64,000 nt of DNA. Origin: Pseudomonas sp. (GTDB lineage Bacteria; Pseudomonadota; Gammaproteobacteria; Pseudomonadales; Pseudomonadaceae). The stretch is taken from positions 1,354,284 through 1,418,283 of the forward strand of contig NZ_PEKX01000007.1 in assembly GCF_002796985.1 (NCBI RefSeq). Direction: 5' to 3'. The position numbers and the translations under genes are program-made. A model generated the notes under the pieces. That model ran no database searches and was not told the origin of the DNA. It saw nothing but the letters and a program-made list of their open reading frames with translations. Shown here piece after piece: positions 51,442-59,842 of the stretch. Position 1 is the first letter of the stretch, and every line of letters starts with the position of its first letter.

Positions 51442-52238
51442 GCTCCGGCTCCTGTTTCGCTGGCGTAGACCGAGCGGGCGGCCGTCTGGTAGGCGGTTGC
51501 CTCGCTGCTCGGGCGTTGCTGGTAAATCCGTCGTAGTGCGGAGTCATCCAGTTGCTCCGCACTGCCGTCGAAGACCACGCAGCCGTTGGCCAGGCCGACG
51601 ATGCGATCGCCAAACTCTCGCGCCAGGTCCACCTGGTGCAGGTTGCACACCACGGTGATGCCCAGGGTGCGGGTGGCCTCGCGCAGGTAGTGCATGACCA
51701 GTTGCGCGGTCTTCGGGTCGAGGCTCGCCACCGGCTCGTCGGCGAGGATCACCTGCGGCCGCTGGGCCAGCGCACGGGCGATGCCCACACGCTGCATCTG
51801 CCCGCCGGAGAGCGAATCGGTGCGGGCTTCGGCCTTGTGTTCCAGCTCCACGCGGCGCAGGCATTCGCGGGCCAGCGCGACGTCCTCGCGGCTGAACAAT
51901 TGCAGCACCGAGGCGAGGGTACCGACGCAGCCCAGCCGCCCGGTGAGCACGTTCTTCAGCACCGACAGGCGCGGCACCACGTTGTGGTGCTGGAAGATCA
52001 TCGCCACCCGGCGCCGCAGCTCGCGGGTATCGCGCGCCTGCATGGCATCGACGGCGGCCACCTGCAATTCGCCGCCGTCGGCCTGGGCCAGGCGGTTCAT
52101 GCAGCGCAGCAGGGTGGACTTGCCGGCGCCGGACTGACCGAGGATCACCACGAACTCGCCGGCCTCGATGCGCAGGTCGATCCCGCGCAGCACCGGGTTG
52201 TCGCCGTAGCCTTTGGTCAGTTGGGCGACACGGATCAT
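51438..52238 (-). CDS. phnC: Phosphonate ABC transporter ATP-binding protein
   Basis: ATPase of 266 residues with Walker A GQSGAGKS (34-41), signature SLSGGQMQRVGIARAL, Walker B VILADEPVASLD and the switch histidine in VVCNLHQVDLA. That last segment is characteristic of PhnC. The ATG at 52238 overlaps the phnD stop (ATGA), which sets the start. Confidence 0.95.
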   Translation of the reverse strand: MIRVAQLTKGYGDNPVLRGIDLRIEAGEFVVILGQSGAGKSTLLRCMNRLAQADGGELQVAAVDAMQARDTRELRRRVAMIFQHHNVVPRLSVLKNVLTGRLGCVGTLASVLQLFSREDVALARECLRRVELEHKAEARTDSLSGGQMQRVGIARALAQRPQVILADEPVASLDPKTAQLVMHYLREATRTLGITVVCNLHQVDLAREFGDRIVGLANGCVVFDGSAEQLDDSALRRIYQQRPSSEATAYQTAARSVYASETGAGA

Positions 52239-53107
52239 TTCAGGCTCCGCAGGTCGAGGTCGAGCACCTTGGCGGTGTCGCGCACGACGTTGTAGGCGGC
52301 GTCGTTGGTGGGCTGGAAGCCATTGAGCATGCCCTGGTCGCCCCACGGTACGTCCTTGATCGAGGCGAACGCGGCAAGCAGTTTCTGCTGCAATTCCGGG
52401 TCGAGGTTCTTGCGCCAGACCATGGGCGATTCGGGAATGTCGTCGGATTTCCAGACGACCTGGAAGTCGTCCTGCTGCACCTGGCCCGCGCTGATGGCGC
52501 CGGCGAGGATGCGGTCGGCCACGGCGGCGGCGTCCACCTTGCGGTTCTCCACGGCGAGGATGCTGGCGTCGTGGGAGCCGGAGAAGATCACCCCCGAGAA
52601 CAGCGCCTTCGGGTCATGCCCGGATTGCTCCAGGCCCGCCTTGGGGAACAGGTGCCCGGAGGCCGAGCTGGGGTCGACGAAGGCGAAGGTATGGCCCTTG
52701 AGGTCGTCCAGGCTGCGGATGCCGCTGTCCTTCCGGGCGATGATCAGGCTGTGGTAGGCGCTGGTGCCGGTCTTCTTGGTCACCGCCACGGCGAAGGCGT
52801 CGGCACCGGCGACCTTGTTCGCCAGCACGTAGGAGAATGGGCCGAGGTAGGCGACGTCCAGCTTGCCGGCGCGCAGCGCTTCGATCACGCCGTTGTAGTC
52901 GGTGGCGACGAAGGGCTTCACCGGCATGCCCAGGCGCTGCTGCAACTGGTCGAGCACCAGCTGGCTGCTCTTGATCATGGCCTGGGAATCCTCGGAGGGG
53001 ATCAGGCCAATGGTGAGAGCGTCCTGCGCCTGGGCGGTCGGCAGCAGGGCAGCGGCGAAGGCGAGCGGCAGCACGGCGAAGCGGAACAGTCTGGTCAGCG
53101 AAGTCAT
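52235..53107 (-). CDS. phnD: Phosphonate ABC transporter substrate-binding protein
   Basis: Periplasmic binding protein of 290 residues with a Sec signal peptide (1-27, FAAALLPTAQAQD) and the family segments IGLIPSEDSQAM, VAYLGPFSYVLA and FVDPSSASGHLFP. PhnD proteins bind 2-aminoethylphosphonate, phosphite or other phosphonates; binding range is not predictable here. It is the first gene of phnD-phnC-phnE and is divergent from a LysR gene. Confidence 0.94.
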   Translation of the reverse strand: MTSLTRLFRFAVLPLAFAAALLPTAQAQDALTIGLIPSEDSQAMIKSSQLVLDQLQQRLGMPVKPFVATDYNGVIEALRAGKLDVAYLGPFSYVLANKVAGADAFAVAVTKKTGTSAYHSLIIARKDSGIRSLDDLKGHTFAFVDPSSASGHLFPKAGLEQSGHDPKALFSGVIFSGSHDASILAVENRKVDAAAVADRILAGAISAGQVQQDDFQVVWKSDDIPESPMVWRKNLDPELQQKLLAAFASIKDVPWGDQGMLNGFQPTNDAAYNVVRDTAKVLDLDLRSLK

Positions 53108-53149
53108 GGCGTTACCCGGAGGTTGTGTTCGGTAGCGCCAAAGCTAGGG

Positions 53150-53207
53150 CTGTCATGTGACAGTCACGCCATCAAATCAATATGGGTTCGAGCACAAAAC
53201 CATTGAT
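53150..53207. promoter_or_regulatory. Inverted repeats in the phnD / LysR divergent promoter region
   Basis: CTGTCATGTGACAG (53150-53163) has perfect 6-base arms and a 2-base centre. ATCAATATGGGTT (53176-53188) and AAACCATTGAT (53197-53207) form an imperfect second inverted repeat. Both lie between the divergent starts, where LysR-type proteins usually bind; which is used is not known. Confidence 0.45.
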
Positions 53208-53218
53208 AGGAGCTATGG

Positions 53219-54076
53219 ATGTCGACCGCCCGCCTGCGTACTTTCCTCGCCGTGGCCCGCCACGCCAGCTTCAGCGCGGGGGCACGGGCCATCGGCCTCA
53301 GCCAACCGACGGCGACCACGCAGATCCAGGGCCTGGAGCGGGAGTTCAACGTCGAGCTGTTCCATCGCCGTGGCCGGCGCATCGAGCTGACCGCCGTGGG
53401 CCGCGCGCTGCTGCCCATCGCCCAGCAGATGTCGATGCTCGAAGCCGAGGCGAGCAACCTGCTGCGCGATTCCGGCCAGCTCAATCGCGGCCAACTGAAG
53501 GTCGGCGCAGTGGGGCCGTTCCATGTGATCGAGATGGTCGACCTGTACCGCCGCGACTACCCGCAGATCGACGTATCGATCCGCATTGGCAACTCTGCCT
53601 CGGTGCTGGCCGACCTGGAAAACTACGTCACCGACGTCGGCGTGCTAGCCGGGCTGCATGATGACCCGGCCTTCGTCGCGCAGCTGTACGCGCGGCACCC
53701 GGTGATCCTCTTCGCCCACGTCAACCACCCGTTCGCGCGCCACGATGAAGTTCGCCTGCAAGCCTTGCAGGGCCAGCCGCTGCTGCGCCGCGAGCAGGGC
53801 TCGACCACCCGCGTGGCGCTGGAGCGCGAGCTGGACAAGGCCGATGTCACGCCGCGCATCGCCATGGAGATCGGCAGCCGCGAGGCCCTGCGCGAGGCGG
53901 CGATTCGCGGCATCGGCATCGGCGTGGTGTCCGAGGCGGAGTACATCGCCGACCCGCGCCTGAAGGCCATCCGCATCAGCGGCGACCCGGTGTGCACCGA
54001 GACCTACCTGTACTACCTCGCCGAGCGCCGCAGCAGCCAGGTGATCGCCTCCTTCCTGCGCTCGCTCGCGCAATAG
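53219..54076 (+). CDS. LysR-family regulator divergent from phnD
   Basis: Regulator of 285 residues with helix-turn-helix (SFSAGARAIGLSQPTATTQIQGLE) and effector domain. Similar over its length to the LysR gene next to phnX. Divergence from phnD across 111 bases with inverted repeats is the classical arrangement for a LysR activator of the transporter operon. ATAGGAGC precedes ATG 53219. Confidence 0.88.
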   Translation: MSTARLRTFLAVARHASFSAGARAIGLSQPTATTQIQGLEREFNVELFHRRGRRIELTAVGRALLPIAQQMSMLEAEASNLLRDSGQLNRGQLKVGAVGPFHVIEMVDLYRRDYPQIDVSIRIGNSASVLADLENYVTDVGVLAGLHDDPAFVAQLYARHPVILFAHVNHPFARHDEVRLQALQGQPLLRREQGSTTRVALERELDKADVTPRIAMEIGSREALREAAIRGIGIGVVSEAEYIADPRLKAIRISGDPVCTETYLYYLAERRSSQVIASFLRSLAQ

Positions 54077-54172
54077 CACAGCAGCCGGTGCCGGCGACAT
54101 GCGCGGATTGTTCAAGCGCAGCGGAGGGCGCCGCGGGAACACTGGCGGCTCCCACTGCACTGGAGCTGCCCC

Positions 54173-55066
54173 ATGCGATACCTCTACGCCCCTGCGTTCT
54201 TCTTCGGTTTCATCGGCCTGGCCCTGACCCTGGTCGGTGCAGGCGTATCGCTGCTCTGCCTGCCGGCGCTGTTGCCGCTGGCGATCCTGCTGGCCTTCCT
54301 CGCCGAGCGGCTCTGGCCCTATCGCGCGGGCTGGAACGAGAGCCACGGCGACGGCGCCCGTGACCTGCTCCACGCGCTGGTCAACGAGACGCTGAACGGC
54401 CTGGGCATTGCTGCGATCCCGTTGATGGCCCTGTGGCTGCCGCATGTCGGGCTGTGGCCAAACGATTGGACGCTGGCGTTGCAACTGCTGGCAGCGCTGT
54501 TGATCGCCGACTTCGGCATCACCCTGGTCCACTACGCCAGTCATCGTTCGCAGTTGCTCTGGCGGTTGCACGCGGTACACCACAGCGTCACGCGCATGTA
54601 CGGTTTCAACGGGCTGATGAAGCACCCGCTGCATCAGATGCTGGAAGCACTGGGCGGCACGCTGCCACTGCTGGTGCTGGGGATTCCGGTGGAGGTTGCC
54701 GCGCTGCTGGCGTTCGCCATTGCCATCCAGTTGCTGTTGCAGCACAGCAACGTGGACATGCGCATCGGCGCACTGCGCCACCTGTTTGCCTGGGCGCCGC
54801 TGCATCGCTTGCATCACCTGAAATACGGCACGGCGGGGGATGTGAACTTCGCGCTGTTCTTCAGCTTCTGGGATCGCCTGCTGGGCACCGCGCTGTACCT
54901 GCCGGACTACGCGCTGGCGGAGGATGACCTGGGCATCGGCGACCGCCCGGACTACCCGGTGGCGTACTTCGCGCAACTGGCCGAGCCGTTTCGCCGTGTT
55001 GATGTGGCGCACCCGCCGGCGCCGCTGCCGGCGGGGCTGCGGCGTGCGGGAGTCGGCGCGCGCTGA
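54173..55066 (+). CDS. Sterol desaturase / fatty acid hydroxylase family protein
   Basis: Integral membrane di-iron oxygenase of 297 residues. The histidine motifs of the family are in order: HYASH (near residue 122), HAVHHS (near 135) and HRLHHLKYG (near 206), with hydrophobic segments before and between them. The substrate (lipid, sterol-like or carotenoid) cannot be told. It follows the LysR gene by 96 bases on the same strand without evident functional link. Confidence 0.85.
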   Translation: MRYLYAPAFFFGFIGLALTLVGAGVSLLCLPALLPLAILLAFLAERLWPYRAGWNESHGDGARDLLHALVNETLNGLGIAAIPLMALWLPHVGLWPNDWTLALQLLAALLIADFGITLVHYASHRSQLLWRLHAVHHSVTRMYGFNGLMKHPLHQMLEALGGTLPLLVLGIPVEVAALLAFAIAIQLLLQHSNVDMRIGALRHLFAWAPLHRLHHLKYGTAGDVNFALFFSFWDRLLGTALYLPDYALAEDDLGIGDRPDYPVAYFAQLAEPFRRVDVAHPPAPLPAGLRRAGVGAR

Positions 55067-55115
55067 TGCGAGCAAGGCCTGTTCCTGCAGGCCAGCACAA
55101 AGCCAGATGCAGACT

Positions 55116-55195
55116 GTAGGAGCGGGCTTGCTCGCGAACGTATTGCTCCCGGAGCATTCGGTGTGAAGCGGATTCGCGAGCAAGCTCGCTCCTAC
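55116..55195. repeat. REP element pair (inverted)
   Basis: Slightly diverged REP core GTAGGAGCGGGCTTGCTCGC at 55116 and its complement ending at 55195. Confidence 0.88.
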
Positions 55196-55265
55196 GAAAA
55201 GCCCCCACGACTTGCCGATCGCTGAGGTCCAACCTCACCTTCGGAGCGCGCTTTGTCTGCGATAT

Positions 55266-55949
55266 TCAGCTCAGCACGCGAAACTTCAGGCGGCGCAACG
55301 TCAGATCAGCACGAATCCCGAACTGACTACGCACACTCCGTGAGAAGTGCGCGGAATCTGCGAAGCCCGCGGCGATGGCGGCGCTGGTCAGGCTGCTCCC
55401 GGTCATGGCCAGCCGCAGCGCCTGGCGCAGCCGTTGCCAGAGCACCAGCCGGCGCACCGACAGGCCCAGTGTGCCGCTGAACAGCCGCTCCAGTTGGCTC
55501 AGCGAGAGCGAGGCTGCCTCGGCCAGCGCCTGGGCGGGCAGGGCACCGTCGTCCAGCGCGCGGATGCGTTGCAGGGCTTTTTCCAGGCGCGGGTCGAGCT
55601 CACGGCGCGGCAGCGCGCATAAGCCTGCCGCGAGCTTTTGCAGGTCCGCTCCGGCTTGCCGGCAGAGCCGTTGCAGGTCACCCAGTTCGAACGCCAGCGG
55701 CTCGGCGAACAGGGTGATGACACGCTGGTCACTGTCGAGGATCGCGTGGCGCTGGTTGGAGCCGATCACCAGCAGCGATGCCTGCTGCGGCTGGCCGTCG
55801 ATCAGCGCCTTCACTTCACCCTCGCAGGCCATCAGCAACTGGTGTGCGTAGTGCGCATGGGAGCGCGCATGGCCGGTGGTGCCGGCGACCAGGCAAAAGT
55901 CCGCGCCGAGCCAGAGCTCGCCCTGCCAGGCCTGTTCAGTCGGCTGCAT
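55266..55949 (-). CDS. AraC-family regulator
   Basis: Transcription regulator of 227 residues. A cupin-like N-terminal sensor (GHARSHAHYAHQLLMACEG) is followed by two helix-turn-helix motifs: LSLSQLERLFSGTLGLS and SAAIAAGFADSAHFSRSVRSQFG, the AraC pattern. Its start overlaps the end of the upstream GNAT gene by 14 bases, so the pair is an operon. Effector unknown. Confidence 0.87.
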   Translation of the reverse strand: MQPTEQAWQGELWLGADFCLVAGTTGHARSHAHYAHQLLMACEGEVKALIDGQPQQASLLVIGSNQRHAILDSDQRVITLFAEPLAFELGDLQRLCRQAGADLQKLAAGLCALPRRELDPRLEKALQRIRALDDGALPAQALAEAASLSLSQLERLFSGTLGLSVRRLVLWQRLRQALRLAMTGSSLTSAAIAAGFADSAHFSRSVRSQFGIRADLTLRRLKFRVLS

Positions 55950-56490
55950 GGCGTGCCAGCCACTCTTCCCGGGTCAGTTCCCAGGTTTCCCTTGGCAGTA
56001 CGCCGCTGACGAAGTGGCCTTCGTCGCGGCCCACCAGGCGCATGCCCTCGCGTTCGGAAATACGCCTCGAACCTTCGTTGGCAACGGCCTTGGGCACCTG
56101 CATCAGCGGCCGGCCCAGCGTCTGGAACCAGAAGCGGTTGACCGCTTCGCAGGCCTCGCTCATGTAGCCGCGACCCTGCCAGGCCGGCGCCAGCCAGAAG
56201 CCACGGTGCCCACCCGGTTGGTCGAAGAGCGAGATGTTGCCGATGGCGCCGTCCGGCTCGCTGGCGAGGCGGATCATCCAGTGCCATTCCTCACCACGGG
56301 CCATGGCCGGCAGCACCACGTCGCGCACGTAGACCAGCGCGCCGTCGGCGGGGTAGGGCCAGGGCACGCGGCGGTCGAGGTAGCGCACCACTTCCCAGCG
56401 CGGGAACAGGTGCTGGATCAGCGGCGCGTCGCTCAACTGCACGGGCGTGAGCAGCAGGCGTTCGGTAGGCAGAGTGGGCAGGCGATCCAT
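55936..56490 (-). CDS. GNAT-family N-acetyltransferase (RimJ/RimL-like)
   Basis: Acetyltransferase of 184 residues with the RimJ/RimL pattern: TERLLLTPVQLSDAP at the start, the acetyl-CoA loop APAWQGRGYMSEA near residue 102 and VANEGSRRISEREGMRLVG after it. Substrate is unknown. Its 3' end overlaps the AraC start by 14 bases. Confidence 0.87.
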   Translation of the reverse strand: MDRLPTLPTERLLLTPVQLSDAPLIQHLFPRWEVVRYLDRRVPWPYPADGALVYVRDVVLPAMARGEEWHWMIRLASEPDGAIGNISLFDQPGGHRGFWLAPAWQGRGYMSEACEAVNRFWFQTLGRPLMQVPKAVANEGSRRISEREGMRLVGRDEGHFVSGVLPRETWELTREEWLARHAAD

Positions 56491-56651
56491 GTCGAAGTCC
56501 TGTATTCGGATGATCAGTCTGCGGGTTTTCGCGCGCGCTTGGCCAGCCGGACAACCTGAGCGGGAAGAACAGCCGGGCGCGCCGACATGAGTTTTCTACA
56601 CTCCCATTCCGGTCGGCGCATTCGCGTAGGCCCCGCTCAAGAGAGGTTGCC

Positions 56652-57641
56652 ATGGCCCGCATTGTCAGAATCCACCAATACGGTGACGCCAGCGTCCTGA
56701 AACTGGAGGCGGTGGAGGTAGCCGCCCCAGCGGCGGACGAGGTGCAGATCGCGGTCAGAGCGTTCGGCCTGAACCGCGCCGAAGTGATGTTCCGCAACCA
56801 CGCCTACCTGCAGGAAGCGGAGTTCCCCAGCCGCCTGGGCTATGAAGCCTCCGGTGTGGTGAGCGCGGTGGGCGGCGGCGTGAAGAACATCCAGGTCGGC
56901 GATGCGGTGAGCCTGATTCCGCCGCTGGATATCGCCCGCTGGGGTACCTACGGCGAAGTGGCCAACGTGCCGGCGTACCTGGTGGTGAGGCACCCGCAGA
57001 GCCTCAGCTTCGAGCAGGCCGCTGCGTCCTGGATGCAATACGTCACGGCCTGGGGCGCGCTGGTGGAGCAGGCGAAGCTGGCGAAGGGCGAGTTCGTGCT
57101 GGTCACCGCGGCGTCCAGCAGCGTGGGCCTGGCCGCCTCCCAGGTTGCGCGGATGGTCGGCGCCACGTCCATCGCCGTGACTCGCACCCAGGCCAAGAAA
57201 CAGGCATTGCTGGAGGCCGGTGCTGATCATGTGATCGTCAGCGATGACGAGAGCATCGTCGAGAAGGTGATGGCGCTGACCGGCGGGCAGGGCGCCCGCG
57301 TGGTGTTCGATCCGATCGGCGGCCCCGGCGTCGAGGTACTGACCCAGGCCATGGCCCGTGGCGGCATTCTCCTCGAGTACGGCGCGCTGAGCCCGGAGCC
57401 GACGCCGTTCCCGCTGTTCACCGTGCTGGGCAAGAGCCTGACGCTCAAGGGCTACCTCTACGCCGAGATCGTTGCTGATCCGGCCGCGCTGGAGCGCGCC
57501 AAGGCGTTCATCGTCAAGGGCCTGGAGTCTGGCGCGCTGTACCCGGTGATCGCGCGGACCTTCCCGCTGGAGCAGATCCAGGACGCGCATCGCTTCCTCG
57601 AAGCCAACCAGCAGGTGGGCAAGATTGTCGTGACGGTCTGA
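56652..57641 (+). CDS. Zinc-free MDR alcohol dehydrogenase / quinone oxidoreductase family protein
   Basis: Medium-chain reductase of 329 residues with the GroES-like N-terminal domain (AFGLNRAEVMFRNHAYL, LGYEASGVVSAVG) and a Rossmann domain (VTAASSSVGLAASQVARM near residue 150). The zinc-binding cysteines of true alcohol dehydrogenases are absent, which places it with the NADPH:quinone reductase side of the family. GAGAGG precedes ATG 56652. Divergent from the GNAT gene. Confidence 0.88.
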   Translation: MARIVRIHQYGDASVLKLEAVEVAAPAADEVQIAVRAFGLNRAEVMFRNHAYLQEAEFPSRLGYEASGVVSAVGGGVKNIQVGDAVSLIPPLDIARWGTYGEVANVPAYLVVRHPQSLSFEQAAASWMQYVTAWGALVEQAKLAKGEFVLVTAASSSVGLAASQVARMVGATSIAVTRTQAKKQALLEAGADHVIVSDDESIVEKVMALTGGQGARVVFDPIGGPGVEVLTQAMARGGILLEYGALSPEPTPFPLFTVLGKSLTLKGYLYAEIVADPAALERAKAFIVKGLESGALYPVIARTFPLEQIQDAHRFLEANQQVGKIVVTV

Positions 57642-57864
57642 GCCCGGATAGTCAGAAGCGGGCGCTCGGTTTTCGATGCCGAAGCGCCGGTTTTTGCGAC
57701 TGGAGTGACGGTCCGGGAGCGGCGCTAAAACCCCGGCTTGGCAGGTCGTTCTCCGGGGGCGCGCTGCGCGTCGAGCTCACGACCGGGATTTGACCCGGTC
57801 TTGACGCGGGCTTGACGCGCTCCGCTGGAAGATCGCCCGATCTCTGACCTGTTGGACGATTCCC

Positions 57865-58377
57865 GTGGAAAAGAACTCCCCCCTGATCGCCATGCTGCTC
57901 CTGGCCGTGGCAATCCCGTTCAAGGCGCACTCGGACGAGCGCACCGTGCATGGCTGGGTCGAGGAAGCCGAGATTTATCCCGAAGCCGTGCCGGTGAAAG
58001 CCAAGCTCGATACCGGCGCGCTGACCTCGTCCATGGATGCGAAGGATGTCGAGTACTTCGAGAAGGGCTCGAAGAAGTGGGTGCGCTTCAAGGTGGTTGC
58101 GAAGAACAGCGACACGGGGCAGGAAACCTCCCAGACCTTCGAGCGGCCGCTGATTCGCAAGGTGAAGCTGCGCGGGGCTGGCGGCACTGATCACCGGCCC
58201 GTGGTGAAGATGCAGGTCTGCATTGGCCAGCAGTTGCTGGATGAGGAGTTTTCCCTGCGGGATCGGAAGAACATGATCTACCCGATCCTGTTCGGCCGTA
58301 AGACGCTGGATCGGATCGGCCCGGTCGACACCCGCCGCACCTTTACCCAGCAGCCCAAATGCCAGGGCGCTGGCTAG
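57865..58377 (+). CDS. Exported retropepsin-like aspartic protease (RimB / DUF785-like)
   Basis: Small protease-like protein of 170 residues. A GTG start at 57865 leads into a signal peptide (residues 5-22, LIAMLLLAVAIPFKAHS). The catalytic motif is KLDTGALTSSM (near residue 51), followed by the VKLRGAGGTDHRPVVKM and YPILFGRKTLDR segments of the ATP-dependent-zinc-protease/RimB group, which is now seen as retropepsin-like. There is no RimK gene beside it; the RimK-like gene of this window is 32 kb away. Start choice is uncertain because the ribosome site is weak. Confidence 0.75.
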   Translation: MEKNSPLIAMLLLAVAIPFKAHSDERTVHGWVEEAEIYPEAVPVKAKLDTGALTSSMDAKDVEYFEKGSKKWVRFKVVAKNSDTGQETSQTFERPLIRKVKLRGAGGTDHRPVVKMQVCIGQQLLDEEFSLRDRKNMIYPILFGRKTLDRIGPVDTRRTFTQQPKCQGAG

Positions 58378-58386
58378 TCGGGAAGG

Positions 58387-58797
58387 TCAGCGCAGGATCA
58401 CGCGCAGCAGGGCGACCAGCGCGGCGCCGAACAGCGGTGAGATCCAGATGCCGAAGGTCTCCAGGATGAACTGCCGGGCGTAAGCGAGCAGCGCCATGTC
58501 CGGGGCCGGCACACCGAGGCTGTGCTGGCAGTACGCCAGAACGGCCACGATGAAGCTGGTGCCCGTCAGCACCCCGGCCGCTCGCCACCCCGGCCCTCTC
58601 CCGCTGGTGTAAGCAAGCAGTGCGCCGCAGAGCGTACCGCTGAGGGCCACGAGGATCTCAAAGGTGAATTCCGGCTCGGCGAACCATTGGCTGCCCTTGA
58701 GCCCCAGCACGTTGCCAATGAACCAGCCGGTCAGGCTGCCCAGCAACAGCGCCACGGCGAACCAGGGGACATAGCGCAAAACCGTGCTGTTCTGCAT
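58387..58797 (-). CDS. Small integral membrane protein of unknown function
   Basis: A 136-residue protein with four hydrophobic segments (near 8-28, 44-62, 72-90, 110-133). No family was recognised. The ATG at 58797 begins right before the first membrane segment; an upstream start at 58851 would add 18 residues. It converges with the retropepsin-like gene, 9 bases from its end. Confidence 0.65.
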   Translation of the reverse strand: MQNSTVLRYVPWFAVALLLGSLTGWFIGNVLGLKGSQWFAEPEFTFEILVALSGTLCGALLAYTSGRGPGWRAAGVLTGTSFIVAVLAYCQHSLGVPAPDMALLAYARQFILETFGIWISPLFGAALVALLRVILR

Positions 58798-58891
58798 TGG
58801 GAAGGCCCCCTGGAAACGTAGGTGATGGCAAAGTGGCAGTGTAGTCGGCACCCTCGAATTTGCTGGGCAGGCCCGGGGAGTTCGACAAACG

Positions 58892-59578
58892 TCACTTGCG
58901 CAGTAAGTAGACCCGCACCCCGTCCACGCCGGGGATGACGTTGTGATGGCGGATTTGCGAGAAGCCCAGGCGCTGGAACTCGCGCTCCAGGGCGCGGGCG
59001 CTGGCGAAATCCGGGCCGATGGGGTGGGGCTCGACGCCGCAGGGACAAGCCTGGAGATCGCTGCCAGTCGAATCGGGTTGGCCGATACGGGCGAAGAGAA
59101 TCACGCTGTCGCGGGTCACCGGGATCCATTCGTTGAGCAGCCGGATGTTCGGCACGTTGCAGGTGGTCTGGGGGATTTCCGGGAGCAGCAGGCAGTCCAC
59201 CGCACCCTGGCGCAGTTCGGCCTCGCCCTGGGGCGCGGGCAGCGCCCTGATCCGTCGCTTCAGGGTTTCGGGGAGCTTCTGATGTGCCGCCACCAACGAC
59301 TCGGTGGAGGGGCAGGTCGTCACGATGATGCGGTTGCTGTGCTCCAGCAGTACCGGCCAGGCAACGCCCGGGCACATTGAAACCTCGAGCATCAGGATCG
59401 GCTCCTCGGCCAGGCGCAGGGCAAGCCGGAGCAGGCGTTTGTACCGCCACTGGCGAAGGCGCTGGCGAAGTCCGCCAACGACCGAGCTGCCGGCAACGAC
59501 AGCGTTCTCGCAATGGGCGGCGGGGACAAACAGGCGTTGGGGTTCGTTCATGGGCGCGGACTCGTCAGTTACCGCCAT
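58892..59578 (-). CDS. Unknown protein, possibly methyltransferase-like
   Basis: A 228-residue cytosolic protein. The pattern EEPILMLEVSMCPGVAWPVLLE, an acidic strand after a helix pair, then DCLLLPEIPQT and a C-terminal REFQRLGFSQIRHHNVIPG resembles a degenerate class I SAM-dependent methyltransferase, but the glycine loop is poor. Starts at 59578 or 59551 are both possible; neither has a strong ribosome site. Confidence 0.55.
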   Translation of the reverse strand: MAVTDESAPMNEPQRLFVPAAHCENAVVAGSSVVGGLRQRLRQWRYKRLLRLALRLAEEPILMLEVSMCPGVAWPVLLEHSNRIIVTTCPSTESLVAAHQKLPETLKRRIRALPAPQGEAELRQGAVDCLLLPEIPQTTCNVPNIRLLNEWIPVTRDSVILFARIGQPDSTGSDLQACPCGVEPHPIGPDFASARALEREFQRLGFSQIRHHNVIPGVDGVRVYLLRK

Positions 59579-59842
59579 TGTCGAGTTACGCGATCAAGGA
59601 CTCGTCAAGCGCGTGTGAAAAAGACGTCGTGAGGCGGGGCGGCGTGGTTGGGTTCTGGCGATTGTCCGACGTTGGATAGGGGCTCGGTTGTTATCTCTAC
59701 TGATGAGGTTCGCGGAATACGCTGACGCCATTTGACGAATTCTTCTCCTTTCGCACCGTAGAGTGCCGCTCGATTGCCGGCTCTGGCACCCCACTGGCGC
59801 TGCAACCCGTCCAGCTCGATGCACCATTACAAGGACCACCCC

